This document shows positions 47,391 to 60,609 of a stretch of 64,000 nucleotides of DNA, in pieces. The notes beneath the pieces are model-generated. The model did not search any database. It saw nothing but the letters and a program-made list of their open reading frames with translations, and was not told the DNA's origin. Numbering within the stretch: the first letter of the stretch is position 1; the number at the start of each line of letters is the position of its first letter. A program made the translations under genes and the position numbers. This DNA comes from Rattus norvegicus. Taxonomy: Eukaryota > Chordata > Mammalia > Rodentia > Muridae. Location: contig NW_026947372.1 in the NCBI RefSeq assembly GCF_036323735.1, positions 623,372-687,371 on the forward strand, in the 5' to 3' direction.

Positions 47391-49870
47391 ACTCATCCTG
47401 GCTGACAATGTAGATTAGACGCATCAGATGAAATGAATTGAAAAACTCTCCTGGGAATGAAAGTGGTAAGGAAATCACATTGATGTATCCTAAATGCAGT
47501 GCTAAGAGCAATATTCAGACTAGTCTGTGGAGATGCTGCTGTCATCAGAGACCACAGACAATTAGTGGAGAATGATTCAGCATTAAACTGGGAATGGAAG
47601 ATGATGGTTGATATTGTTCTAGTAGATCTCACTACATTAAAAAGTGTTTCTTCCAGATAACTGAATGATTATTGTAAAGCAAATCCCGGAATGAACTTAT
47701 GAGACCCACCATCAGCCTGTCAAATAATGTGCGAAAGAAGAAATCTGTGTCTCTCCAGGGACAAATTGTTGCTTTCAAACCAACAGTAAAGTGTCCATTC
47801 TATGAATGATACATTGATATATACACATTATAGAAGGATGGATACAGAGTTTCTTCAGGTCCATGAATGAGGTATTCAGCAGTTGACCTGGATCAGAAAT
47901 GAAGGTAATTTTTGCCGACTCTTCAGACTTGAGCTCCTTCACTAGGATCCCCATGATTGAAGAAAAGAACAAACTTCAGACAACTTGTCTCAGATTTTTA
48001 TGTAGTTAAGATTGCCTGGTCTTGGTCCTCGGAAGGAAGGATATCTTGCTTTCCAATTCTTGTTTATCCTATAATCCTCTCTGCTGCATTCATGCAAATA
48101 GATTACTGTGCATTTCTTTAATAGGTTACAATTGCTATTTTAATTATGTTGCCAAGAACTATAGAAAAAAAGAAGGACTGTATCAAAGCATCATATGAAA
48201 ATCCGACTAAGATAATGTGGCCATTGGAAATTTGTAACTGACCTGAAACTCTTACTAGAGACAAAATGCCATAAAAGGTCTTCTCTAGATATCTGGTGCA
48301 GTAGTTGGTGTTCCCCAACAGACAGTAAAGGATGAATCTCTCTGTACAGAGAAATCGGACTAGTCACAATGATCACAGACTATGGAACACATAATTTAAC
48401 AATGACTGACTATTTTTAAAGTCCTAGAATCCATTAGTTTATTAGTCCAAAAGGCAAGATGTCTTATCTGGTCATTGACATATGGATAAATATTCAGTAT
48501 GCAGGTTCTAATGTCTATGAGGATTTGGTATCACTGTGAGTGCAAAAATGAAAAAGTAAAGGCTTCTTTCTTCCATGTTTTCTACGGGGATTCAAATAGA
48601 ATGCATGGTTTAGAATACATTGGGTTTGCCATTCTCAAATAGACCAATATCTTCAAATGAACATTCTTTTCTTGGAAGCTGCACCCTGTCAGCATGGCTC
48701 ACGTGTATGTGAACTGCAAGATCTAGTCTGGGAAGGCGGTCCTGTTCATCGATCCCACCTGCCCCTAATACTGAAATACCCAAGACTTCCTCAATCAACT
48801 CCTTTGCAAACATGGTCTTCTGGGATTTGAAGACATTACATCTACTAACAACACCAATGAAATTCAAGATTACTTTCAACAGCTCCCTGGAGTGAGAATT
48901 GTTCCTTGGGTCCTTATATGTAGAGAAAGACTGCATAGGCAGACACAGTGATCTAATCTACCTGCAACAGAATTAAGAGATGATGATGTGGCTGAAGCAG
49001 ATTGGAGCTCTGCATTTATTAAAGGGATGGCAGTAAAAGCCCATGCTGACAGCAGACATTCAGACATGCTGAAGCCATGCTGAGACTTGATGTTTGTCAC
49101 AGATGATGTCAGTATTTTCTTATGACTGGGATTTTCAACAAATTGGCTTTCATTCTATTCCTCATTCCAAAAAATCTTTTGCTGTAGGCCTCAAACCATG
49201 GGGCAGGGAAACTTAAGAGACAACAGAGGATTGATAATCCAGTCTTCATTCACTGACTTGTCTCTACCTCTAAGTCCATGTTTCACAATCCAGTGCATTT
49301 AAATCTCCAGGGAATCAGTTACTGTTTCTCTACCATGCTGGTCTGCTGAAGTCATTTTACAGAAGTCCACTTCCAAGTAATTATTAAAGCAATGAATATT
49401 TTGAAGTTGTTTATGATCTACACACAGGCTTTTTACGCCCCAAGCATGTACCATCCCACTTCTGCATTTGCAGCTCTCAGCCAGTGTTCTCGACCTATCC
49501 ATCCAGCAACCCTTAGATTCCACACTTTGTATGAGGATAATATTTGAAAAAACAGAAGAATAGCTGTAGCATAGTTGTTCTTCACTGAAGCCATATTAAC
49601 ACAGACGGCAGAGCATATGATGCATTCATCTCTGTTTGTAGTGTTTAATTCCCCGTAAAGTCCCAAACAATTGAGAGTTGATTCTGTCAGAGTACCAGCA
49701 AAGTCAAAAAGGAAATGCAAAATTTCAGAATTCTCCTTCCAAAGATGTTTTGAAAGAAGTTGTTTGCAAAACACTGTCTTAATAAATTTATTCCATTCTC
49801 ACTTTGATATTTTGCTTTGATGTCTTGAAGTGATGTTTAATTATCACTGAAATGCAGGTCCCCTCTATAG
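47391..49870 (-). pseudogene. Decayed protein-coding-like island, unidentified
   Basis: The minus strand carries a series of protein-like open stretches in changing frames: 49433-49790, 49299-49523, 48876-49100, 48610-48936, 48191-48376, 47775-47972 and 47393-47632. They are rich in Leu, Ile, Ser and charged residues rather than repeat-like, for example 'LRELLKVI'-type helical text as 'SRELLKVILNFIGVVSRCNV' (48936 frame) and 'NSEILHFLFDFAGTLTESTL' (49774 frame). The lack of any L1 or simple-repeat signature, plus frame jumps, suggests a decayed retrocopy or exon cluster of a large, mainly helical protein. I could not identify the parent. Chance open frames remain possible. Confidence 0.35.
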
Positions 49871-51925
49871 TCTCCAGTATGAAGAATTCATTCCTCAAAA
49901 GGATGTATCTGCAGATGCCTGAAAAAATAATAGAAAGAATATTTCTTGATAAAGATCTAGGTTAAAGTTGAAACATCCTACCACAAAGATACATATAAGA
50001 AGTTCATTTGACATTGACCTTATGTTATGCAGAAATTCTTCACATATTCCCTCTATCGTTGGGGTTTAATTAATCTCCAATGAATAGTTCACAATGAAGA
50101 GTAGCCTTTAGAATCATTTTACCCTTTTCAGTAATAGTTTTAAGCAAATGGAACACTAAAAGATCACAAAGAAGAAATGGTTATAATCAAAAGATACATG
50201 TGGGACAGTCTAACTCTCATGGTCAAGATGACTTTGCACATACTCCTTATGGTCATGGATTGCTCTCATAATACTCTGCAGAAGGTTGTTCCTACTGCCT
50301 CACTTTAAGGTCCAGGAATTCCAAGCTACCAGAGCTGTTCAAGTTCCCTTACAATGCACTTGAAAGCCACATATGCTTAGGAACTTTTGATGTGCTTTAG
50401 CTCTATTTTCAGGTTTTTTTAAGCCTCTACCAAATAGCAAGCTGTCCTTTTTACCCCCTTCTCAACACCTCTAAATCTGCCCTAACTCAATTTGTCAATT
50501 GACATTAGTCATAGCTCATCACCCCAAATATGCACTCATCTTACTGTGTTTTTAACATCCTGCCTGCTACACCAATGGCCACTCCATACCAGATCTCACA
50601 TGACTGGTAACTCTTGCTCCACCCTAAATCCTTTCTCCATCCTTGTGTCTACTAGCCTGTTGGTAGAAATCCACACAACTGATTGGCCAAGAGCATCTTT
50701 ATTGAACTATACAGAATCAATTTGGGAACAGGACCTTCAGTGTTCGCAGGATGATTCCCGATCTAAGAATCAAAACGATAGCAAACAAGACTCAATCCAT
50801 GTCTCTGGTTTTGGGACGGAGATAGAGCACTTAGATTCAGAGTTGAAATTTAAATAATTATAATATATATGTAGTATTAATTATGCCAGGATAAAAGGAT
50901 CCAAAAAGTGGAAATGGGCAACATTAAAGGCAAGAGAAAAATCCCTAGTACAGCAAACAATGTGGACCTGTTAGAAAGACTGGTCTCTTTCCAGCCATCT
51001 GAATTTGTACTTGAAATTCTTCTAACCACTCTTGATCTCTGCATGTAGAAAAGAACAAAAAGAAAAAGAAAACAAAATAAAACAAAAAATCATTAAAATG
51101 AAACCAAAAGCAAAAGAAATAGCTAATCAACCCAATCCTAAAAGAAGAGGACCGAGTGAAGATTGCTTGAGGTCCTCATTTTTAACTACAACTACAAGTC
51201 ACCAATAGCTTTCAATGCAAAAGTTTGTCATTATTTTATTTGAAAGTTCTCTGTGGGTCAAAGAAACAAGGTTTATAAGCTGCAACAACAGGAAAGAGAA
51301 AAAAATCATACTGTAGAGCTCAACACTGATATTACTATGGTGACTGTGGGCAATGCAGAGAATATTGGTGTTTGACAATGGGTCTTGTGGTTTTCTATAT
51401 GCTGGCAATATCTATGACTCTGAAATGAATTAGAGTCATCACCAAATCATCACTAAATGAACTGCTCCTTTATTTGGAGCACAAGATCTGGCAAACTGTT
51501 GACTGACTATGATTTTTAACTTGGATCTAGCCTCTGTGGTAAAGCTAAGGCTTCTGATGGAAAATCCTCCACCAAAATACTGGACTATCAATTGTGCTGC
51601 CAGCCAAAAACCAAGTCCTGACTCTACCCTGCAATCCAGAAGAGGTTTCAAAGTGTCAAACATAACAATATTTTAATTGTGGCTTTGTCTTTTTTTCACT
51701 TTTTATTTTAAATAAAGTGTGATTTCTGGCATAATTCCTTCTAAGTTCTTCCTCACATAGAACTTCACTTTTGACCTCAAATTCCATTCATGAAGGGGTA
51801 CTCTTATCTTTCGTTGGCTAAGTTTTCTATTTTGCTTTTATGGCTTGCTGTGATTGCTTATTGTGACTGTCTAAATGATGCATTATTGAGCAACTGACTC
51901 CATAAGAATGGCTTGCGGGCATCAG
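49871..51925. other. Unassigned intergenic sequence
   Basis: No gene or named repeat is firmly recognised. A 121-residue plus-strand frame at 50492-50857 is Ser/Thr-rich without a recognisable domain; it overlaps sequence with an old-repeat feel ('aagagcatctttattgaac'). A-rich tracts occur at 51050-51130. Confidence 0.4.
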
Positions 51926-51929
51926 TATT

Positions 51930-52195
51930 TTGCATTTTCTTGATGGTTAGTTTATGTAAGGTGACTTAGCCCACTGTGGATGGTAACAGCACTAGTAAGC
52001 TGAGGAGGTTACAGAGAAAAGGTAGCTGAGCAGATTAGTAAGCAGAGTTCCTCTTTATTTTCATGCTGCTGCCTTGTGTTCTTTTCTTGGATTCCATTGA
52101 TTATGAACTGGAACTTGTAAGGTGAATTAAACCTTCAATTTCCCACACTGGCATTTTTATGTTTACTATAACATAGTCGTACTAACTGGAACATT
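51930..52195 (+). repeat. URR1-like rodent DNA element fragment
   Basis: Landmarks 'ttagcccactgtggatggta', 'gctgagcag', 'tgaactggaacttgtaagg' and 'tgaattaaacc' in this order resemble a common old rodent repeat, which I place as URR1 from memory. The name is uncertain; the repeat nature is likely. Confidence 0.5.
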
Positions 52196-52199
52196 TGGC

Positions 52200-53075
52200 A
52201 TTTTCTTGAGATCTGATCCGATAGTCCATCCTCCTGCTGGCATGTAACCTACCCTTTTAAATTAATAAATAAATCCAAGTCACTCCAAACTTTTGACATA
52301 TTCACTCTGCCAACAAAATCACACTGTGTATGTAACTTACTTTTAATCTCATATTTTTCCTCCCACATTTTTTCTCTTTAAAATTATCTCCCTAAACATG
52401 TTAGCACTTTGTCGTTTTAAGTTATCTTATGTCCCATAGAAATAGTATAGTCAAATTTTTGATTTTCATAAAAGTGGGTGATTTGTTGTAGTAAAATATT
52501 CTAATCAATATTTATTGCATTAACTTTATTAATGAATCAAAAATTGACATTATTATACTATCTAGTTATCCTTAAAACTATAAAAGATTTGGTTCATTCA
52601 AGGCTTTAAGGTCCTTCAGAACATCAGCTAGAACGTTCTTATGTATAATCTGGATGTATCATGGTTACTTCATATGTCTTCTAACTCACAGTGTTCTTTC
52701 TAACAATGCGAATTCAGGGTATTTGATATATATTTTAAGAGTGTTTAAGTGGAATATTTCCCTGATGACTCGCCCATAGTTTGAAATTGGAAAACAAAAA
52801 GATAACGTGTTTTGAGTGTTCACTTTGAATTCTACTATTTCATGAATGCATTTTCAGCTTTAAGAAACTTAATCTTTTAAAGAAAAATTGTCTCTATTCA
52901 GGATCACGTCTAGCTAATTCATAGTGGTCTTTGCATTTTAAATACTTTCATCCACAATATTTTGTTTTATATTTTCAGAGTATTGTGAGGGGAATTTCAC
53001 CCATATTTCCTCACAGTATGGTTTGGATTGGCATAAAGGAGGCTAAGGAATGTTGTGTGTTCGTATGATATTCTG
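52200..53075. other. Unassigned AT-rich sequence
   Basis: AT-rich, with no open frame worth calling. Parts of 52900-53075 may be the diverged margin of the antisense L1 that follows. Confidence 0.4.
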
Positions 53076-53079
53076 CTTT

Positions 53080-53520
53080 TATGACCATATTTTTCAGTCT
53101 TAAGAGACTGACACATTTTTAGAGTTTTTAAAATGGTATCATGACATCTGCAAATGAGAACATTTTCATTTCTTCATTTTTCATTTGTATTCCCTGGATC
53201 TTCTTCGGTTGTCATATTGCTCTGGCTAAAATTACACATACTGTAATACATAGTTGTGAAACCAGTGTATATTCTTGTCTTCTTCCTGCTTGTAGTGGAA
53301 CTGTTTGAATTTTTCTCTCTTTAGCACGATGCTTGTGCTGGGCTTCTTGTACCTTGACTTTATTATGTTGAACTATATCCTCCATATCTACAGCTTCCCC
53401 AGGACGAATCAAACTTTTATGTTGGGATTTGAAGAAAGCTTATCTGGTAGAAGATTATTTTTAATGTTGACTTGAATCTGTTCACAAGTATTTTATTGAG
53501 AATATGTGTGTATATGTGTA
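53080..53520 (-). repeat. Old L1 ORF2 fragment, antisense
   Basis: Antisense RT-region sequence with 'tgacatctgcaaatgagaac', 'cttcggttgtcatattgctc' and an 'attttattgagaatatgtgt' block, in the order of an antisense ORF2. Strongly diverged. Confidence 0.6.
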
Positions 53521-53908
53521 AATTAGTGTGTAATTCTCTCTCTTCCTCTCTTTGTGTCAGTCGTTTGTAACTCTTTCTCCATCTCTCATTACCTTCCCTT
53601 TTGCCTCATTGTCCCCATGTCTCATTCTCTCTCTCCTTATTTTGTCTGTCATTGTTAGATAATACCAGATTCAAAATACAATTTTAATGTATTCAATCCT
53701 TTTGTCTACTTTATTGAATAGTCTTAGACACTTTAAATGCTATTTAAATGTATATTCATTTCTTTTCAACTGAATACATGTGGTCCTATGATATTTCAGG
53801 TGGGAGAAATTAAAAACCTGATTCTTTGTAATTGTTTAGTATAGAGCTTTTTAAATTATGCAAAATGAGCTGATTTAATATTGGTATATAAATACATCTA
53901 GTATTTAC

Positions 53909-54236
53909 TGTCACTTCCAATCCCGACCAGCAGGAAAGGAGAGACACCACACATTCTTCTCAAAGCAGTTTTTTCAGGAACCCTTTTGTCTGCAAGCAGG
54001 AACAATGCCTTCATCCAGCCCCCGAGCCCACTCCCTTGTATCCTCCCTCAACCACCTCAACCATCCAGTCTGCGTGACCTCCATTCCTAGGTCCACGTCA
54101 CATGGTCTGATATATCGTCATGGTGCGCCTGTGCAGCTCTCACGATGGGGCATGGCTTAATTTCAGGTGCTATTAATGAGACGCGGCAGCAGTCCCGGGC
54201 TCCATTTTGGGATTGCCGCTATACCCGCTCCCCACA
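53909..54236 (-). mobile_element. Solo ERVK-type LTR, minus strand
   Basis: Read on the minus strand it starts TGTGGGGAGCGGG, contains 'caaaatggagcccgggactg', 'cgcgtctcattaatagcacc' and 'gatggaggtcacgcag'-like GC-rich sequence, and ends near 'ggtcgggattggaagtgaca'. This resembles rodent IAP-like ERVK LTRs. No internal proviral sequence adjoins it, so it is a solo LTR. The usual direct target duplication is not seen. Confidence 0.75.
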
Positions 54237-54244
54237 GTAAATCC

Positions 54245-55145
54245 GAATGCTTTAAAAAAATTCTAGATTTTGGACTGTAAATATAAATAATCTGTGTTTT
54301 CTCCATGTTTCCGATTTTCTCTTTCATTTTATTAATTCAAACCTTTCATTACCTAACATGGCCAGAGGTTATGACGATCCTGTTAATACTTTCCAAGAGT
54401 GACCCCTTCCTTTCATTCATTATATTGTCTACATTTGTCTACATTTTATTGATTTCAGCCATGATGAGTTGGATATACATGCTATACCCCTTCCCCAAGG
54501 CTAAAAAGCCATCCTGAAACAAGATGCAAAGAGACTATAGGTCCCCAAAATTGTGGATGGGATCAGACATAAAGCGTCTTCTTGATACAAGAGGTGCTGC
54601 CCTCATGTCACATAGCAGCTGTGGTTTCCTGCAAAGCTTCAAGCCAGTCAACAGTCAAGAATGCAGTGAAAAGGCCTAAAAACTGCTGTACATAACTGAC
54701 ATACTATGGACAGTAAGTATCTTCAGTTGGAGGGTTGAAAAATTATTTGTAAGGGTTTATAATAGAGTTATTAAACAGTACTTTAATGTAGAAGATATAC
54801 AAATTTAGGATTCAAAGAAATAGAGTGAGTGGGCAAAATAAATGGAAAGATTATCATCAAAATTCTTTGGAAATTCTCAAAGAATAAAATATATGAACTC
54901 TATTCCTCAACATTATGTACATAGAAAATGTTTTATTATATAGGGATACTTCATGAAGCGACCTTATGATTTCTGTTGGTTAAAACAGATCTGCCAATTC
55001 TGTGAGTTGAATATGTGCATTATGTAATTTGATCTTAATAAGTTTAAAGTGGCTATTTTCAAAAATAGTAAGCATTATTTCCATGTACATGTTCAAAAAC
55101 GGGCTTCAATAAATAATAATAATAGAAAAAACTAAAACACTATAT
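54245..55145. other. Unassigned sequence
   Basis: AT-rich. A block at about 54520-54720 has an old-repeat character but I cannot name it. No gene evidence. Confidence 0.35.
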
Positions 55146-55149
55146 ATCA

Positions 55150-55960
55150 AGAAAACATAATTAAATTTGGCTACATGTCTAAGCAAAATATTCAAAAGTG
55201 AAGAAACTCAAGTGACTCAGAATCGAAAGTGAAATATTTATCATCCTTATACAATACAGAAATGCAAATCAAAATTATTCTGAGATTTTTTTCCTCCCTT
55301 TCAGAAATTTTAGTTTTATAACACATGAGTCAACTTATGTTTGCTGTGTTATGGGGAGAGGGGAACATTGATATTCTTCTGGTGGGAATGCAATCTTCTA
55401 CAGCAACTTTGGATATCAGTATGATGTTTCTTCAGGAACATGGAAATGTATGCACCTAAAGATATAACGCGAGGAAAATATATCCAAGTGTTGATTCATG
55501 CTAGTATAGAGACTCTTGAATATTTAGAAATATTCACGTTGTTCCTTAACAAATGAATGCATAAAGAAAATGTGGTGCTTTTACAGATTGGAAAAGGAAA
55601 GCATGTAATTTTCAGGATAATGAATGGATCATGTGAAAGTCATCATAGATGAGATAATCCGGACCAAAGAGAAAAAATGGGATACATTTTCACTTTAATC
55701 TGAATATTAATTCTCCACACTGTATCAGTTTGATTAGTTTAGTGTAAAAGTCAAGGGATGTGGTCCAGACTATCCTCACTTTGTGATGAACAAATGTACT
55801 TATGGATTGCAGAGGAACACTGTCAGGTACAGGAATGTCAAATGTGAAGAGAGTGGGAAGAGTATGACAATGGAGGGAATGCAGAGATGTACAGTTAAAT
55901 TGGGAGACGTTTGAGGCATTGAATGAAAACCATATGCAACAGAAATAAAAACTATTTTTT
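55150..55960 (+). repeat. Old L1 ORF2 3' end and UTR, sense
   Basis: It contains 'cagaaatgcaaatcaaaatt' (55258), 'ctggtgggaatgcaatcttc' (55379) and 'ataaagaaaatgtggtgctt' (55561), in the order of an L1 ORF2 C-terminal region, followed by UTR-like sequence. Diverged. Confidence 0.65.
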
Positions 55961-56184
55961 ATTTAATTATGTTTTTTGTCAAACTAAAGATTTAAAGCTA
56001 TAAGGACAGAAGATAAAACATTGATTGGGTGTTTCTATGTGAAATTTCAATAATAAGAAACTCACAGTACTTATGGATTTCAACTTTCAATAAAGCTATA
56101 GTACAGATAATGAAATATACAGTCCTTAAGGAGACAGATGGGAATATCTCTGCTGTTAAAAAATATTAATTATATACATTATAT

Positions 56185-57860
56185 ATGTAAAATAATCTAT
56201 TTATTTGCTTACATTTCAAATGTCATTTCCCAAACTGGTCTTTCTTTCTTGAATCCCCTAAGCTATTCTGTTCCTCATTTTTCTAATATGGTGCTCCCCC
56301 ATCTACATGCGCACTTCCGCTTTAGTCCTCTAACATCCCCCTTCTCTGGGATATGAAGTCTCCACAGGACCAATTGCCTCCCTTCACACATATGGCAGAT
56401 GAGGCAGTTGTCTTCACCATATACTCTGCTATTTGTGTAGCACAAGTCTTCGACTGGGCAAAGCATACTCTAGGATGTGGAAAATTTCCTGAGGCTCTGA
56501 AGGTTATATTTAGTTGATACTGTTATTCTTCAAATTGGGTTGCAATCCCCTCCAGATACTTAAGGCATTCCCCTAACTCTTCTTTTGTGGCTGTCAGGTG
56601 CTCTCAAATGCTTAGGTGTTTCTGCATCTGTCACAGTCAGGTGATGGCAGAGCCCCTCAGAGGGCAAACATATTAGGGTCTTATCTGTAAGCACATTTGA
56701 AATCAGGAATAGGGCCAGGATTTAGAGTCTGTGGAAAAAATGTTTCTTATGGTGGTGTGTCTCTGAAGGGCCTTTCCTTCAGTTTTTGCTCTGTTTTTGT
56801 ATTTGTCTTTTTTTAGACCTTGGATGTATATAGGATAAAGATATTGAATTGTGTGGGAAGCACCATTCCTTCACTGGTGGGCACGTCTAGCTACAGGAGG
56901 CAGTCTCTAATGGTTCTATCTCTTTGCTGCTTGGTATTTCAACTACCATCATCCCATTAGGTTTATCAGAACCTCTTGCATCCCTGGCACCTGGGACTTT
57001 CCTGGGGAAACCCAAGTTCACCACCAACCACTGATGTTTATTGTCATTTATTACACTTTTCCTCTGGAATTCTCTCCTGTCTCTTTTCATTGTTGCAACT
57101 CCCCCCACTTTGTCCATCATTCTCTACCTCTAAATAAGTCCCTCCGTCCCTCTGTCTTCCATGATTATTTTGTTCTCCCTTCTAAGTTGTTTGCAAGGAT
57201 TCGCAATCTGGCCTCCTAACATGTTACCTTTCATGTGATAAATGCTCTCAATAATGGGAGTTCTGAGCTTTATGGCTAACATCCATTTGTCACTAAGTTC
57301 ATCCCATGTTATGTCCTTTTTGATCTCTGTTACTTCACTAATTTCCAGCACCATCCCTTTGCCTACAAAGTTCTTGGTGTCCTCATTTTTAATACCTTAG
57401 TAGTGTTCCTTTGTTTAAATATAGCACACTTTCTCTATTTATTCCTCAGTGGAGTTGAGGTAAATCACGCTTGCGCCCAGCATTCGACTATTGTAAGTAA
57501 GGCTGTTGTGAACCTGTTCAACCTCATGTCCTTTTTGTATGTGGATCAAGGTTGAGTATATGTGTTGAAGTGAGTGGTAAAGCTGGGTCTTCAGGTAAAG
57601 CTATTTGCAATTTTCTCTGAACGTCCATATTGCTATCCAAAGTGGCTCTACAGGTACTAATAACACCAGCAGTGAGGGAGTGTTCCATTTGTCTACATCC
57701 TAGCTTACTCTGCTACTGCATCAGTTTTTTATCTTAGTCATTGAAATTGGTGTAATGTAGAATCTCTGGTTCATTTTGATTTGCCTTTTTCAGATAAGTA
57801 TGGATGCTGAACATTTCTTGATGTTTTTCTCAGCTATTGAGGTACCTCAGTTGAGAATTC
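56185..57860 (-). repeat. L1 3' end, antisense
   Basis: Begins with 'cttacatttcaaatgtcatt', passes through antisense 3' UTR blocks ('gaagtctccacaggaccaat' at about 56356), and continues into antisense ORF2 C-terminal text (about 57400-57850, with 'aaagctgggtcttcaggta'). Truncated at the ORF2 end. Confidence 0.75.
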
Positions 57861-58032
57861 TTGGTTTAGCACTCTAACCAATTTTAAAAGTTTGGATATT
57901 TATTTGTCTGGGACATTAAGTAAGGGGATATCAATGTGGAGGGGACAATCACTATAAAAGGTGAGGGGTAGAGGTTAGCGGTGATGGACAGGAAAGTAGA
58001 CAATATCATCTGTGATCTTTAATCAGTGTAAA

Positions 58033-58090
58033 TATGCATGTATGTATGTATGTATGTATGTATGAATGTATGTATGTATGTATGTATCTA
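58033..58090. repeat. TGTA tetranucleotide microsatellite
   Basis: About 14 GTAT/TATG units with one AATG variant. Confidence 0.97.
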
Positions 58091-58424
58091 TCTATCACTC
58101 TGATCTATCACATATTGCAGTACTTTGATATATTTTCTCCCTCACATAGGTCTAGTATTATCCTCTAATAATATCACATGCTGGAAAAGCTAATTAGTTA
58201 TGTTTCATGCTAAAAGGTATACAGTCACATAACTAAAGTAAATATTTGTGTTTTTATGAAATAGTTGAGAAATTTGATAGCATAAAAATTAATTATCTTT
58301 ATTGAATCTGTTTTCTGAACTGAAATTTAACCTGAATCAAAATTTATAAAGCAGCTTTTAAAATTCTTGAGTACTAATGTATACATCAGAATTGTTTCAT
58401 AAAATTAGAAAATAGAGTGCATTT

Positions 58425-58481
58425 GTATGTTACATATATACACGTACAGACACATATATATATGTACACACATATATAAAC

Positions 58482-58512
<31 letters not shown>

Positions 58513-58685
58513 TATATACATGTGGCCACATACACATATATACAAATATATACATATATACATATACAAATATAAATATATGTACAATATATAAACATAT
58601 GTCCTTATGTACTCATACACATATAGACATACACATACATACATACATACATACATACATACATGCATACATACATACATACATG
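58425..58685. repeat. ACAT/CA/TA compound microsatellite
   Basis: A mixed ATAC, ACAC and TATA tract ends in a clean (ATAC)n run (about 58630-58683). It produces the Tyr/Val/Cys open frames on the minus strand. Confidence 0.97.
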
Positions 58686-58689
58686 CTTT

Positions 58690-60600
58690 TAAAAAGCAAA
58701 ATCCTTGCTTTGAAAGAATTTCCCTAGGCATGTATATGGTTTAGCCAAATAAGAGAAAAATGATGTTATTGCTAAATGGCTCTGTCTTAGTACTCATTTC
58801 TGCTTGTTTAACATGATGATGGTTCTACCAATCCGACTTCTATGTACTTGGGGATTGAAATGATGTCCTTTACTTCTCTAACTCACTCATACACTTTCTC
58901 CAAAAATAAGTGATTCCTTATCCCTACAACTAGATGCCATGTGCCTTTAGCCAAACATAATAGGAATAATAAAATAGGAGCTTCACATCTTGCAAACATT
59001 AGTTTATAAACTTGCTTGAAATCATAGTTTTGATAATTATCATTTTGATCAAAGGCACCATCAGGCTTACACATTCAAAAACACCTTGTTTTCACCTTTT
59101 TTAACTAACTTTATTTTATTACATACAAGGGTAAGAATAAGTAACTGCTATTGAGGTGGTTTTAAGAGTTTGCAGTACCATTAAAGCTCACAGGTTTTTA
59201 AACTTCTTATTTTGTAAACATGGTCAAAGCGTCTCCTCTGATCACATATTGGATTACCCATTTCACCATTAGCGGCAATAGCTATAAAGGATTGGAATAG
59301 TCTCTATCCCTCTGAGGAGAAAATGATGTACAGGATTACTCAGCAACAGTAATATATTTGTAGCAGCAAACGTTTCAAACACCTTATATATTTCCAAGGG
59401 AAATCTGGCAATACAGACTATGACAAACAAATAAAGCAGCAGGAACAATGTTTTGCATCTTGAGTCTCTGTTGATCTTCAATTCCCTGAGAGAACCACAA
59501 CATAGAATGTCTCTCTGTCCAGGTTACTGACAGAAGCCTGGCTGTTATACTAGATTGTGCCACTGCTGCTCTTTCCTGTTTGTTATGACAAGTCTACAGA
59601 CCAGAACTACTAGTGTATTCATGAAATGTTTGCTAATGGAACAAGCTGCCTATTCCAACTTGAGAACTGAAATTCTGGTTTCCAGAGAACACAGATGGGA
59701 GTTGCTCCAATGAACCTTTCTAAAGAGGGACACCACCCCCACTCCACAATGCCCCCATCCTTTCTTTTACCGCTGGTGCCTGGAGGGCTACAGGGAGGTT
59801 AAAGATTTTAAGAGTCATCAACAAATAGTGATATTTGGAAAAAAAATAAAGTTTTAGTTTGTAGAGTTATCAGCTTTAGGCTCTCCTTGGAGTGTAATAT
59901 CACTCAGGCATTTGACATATGCTGCATGGAAGGAGCCTGAGGATGCCAAGTTAATAGCAAAAAAGACAGGTATTTTCTGGTCCTGCATATATCAGTGTAT
60001 ATAAAGTATTTATCAACAGTGGTAAGAAGCAGGAGATTTGGGGTCTGGGAGGAGAGAGAAGGAAGATGGTTACTATGTGTAAAATGCATGGCATCTCAGC
60101 TCCATAAATTCAAAAAGAACTGGGTCAGAGAGGGTGTGACAGGCACACACCAGAGATGCTGAGTACTGTACAAAAATGATAGCGTGCTAAGTTTTGTGCT
60201 CTATATATATATTGATACAAAACTAAACCAAAGAAAACAAAAAACAAATAAAGAACCATGTGTGTGTGTAAAGATCTGCTGGAAGAAATTTGTCTGAGGC
60301 TCTCAATATTCAACACTAAATAAATAATCTCAAATAAATGATGACCCACTCACTCATGGAGATGGCCACCAAGTAATACTGGCAATAGTATTTTGAAACA
60401 GCATTGAACCCCACGGCAAGTGTTCATTACACAACATTTGGAAAATATTTGCATGTTTTTTTTTTAGTGGGAACCAAGCTCTGGTTACATGTGTTCATGC
60501 ATTTGTCTGAACATTCAGCTTACTGAGGTCCAGGCTCACTGACCATTGTTTTCCCTACTGCAAGGACAGCACTGACAGCAGTGAATCATAATAAGCTTTT
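58690..60600. other. Unassigned sequence
   Basis: No gene is recognised. The block at about 59510-59790 ('cagaagcctggctgttatac', 'acagatgggagttgctcc') looks like an old dispersed rodent repeat, but I cannot name it. Open frames are short and have no recognisable domain. Confidence 0.35.
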
Positions 60601-60609
60601 GTCCAGTGA

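Noticed and set aside
53212..53412. 66-residue basic minus-strand frame
   Set aside because: It lies in a decayed antisense L1 ORF2 fragment, which explains the open frame.
54305..54517. Hydrophobic 70-residue plus-strand frame resembling a membrane peptide
   Set aside because: AT-rich sequence favours Leu/Ile/Phe-rich chance frames. No start context, splice signal or second copy supports it.
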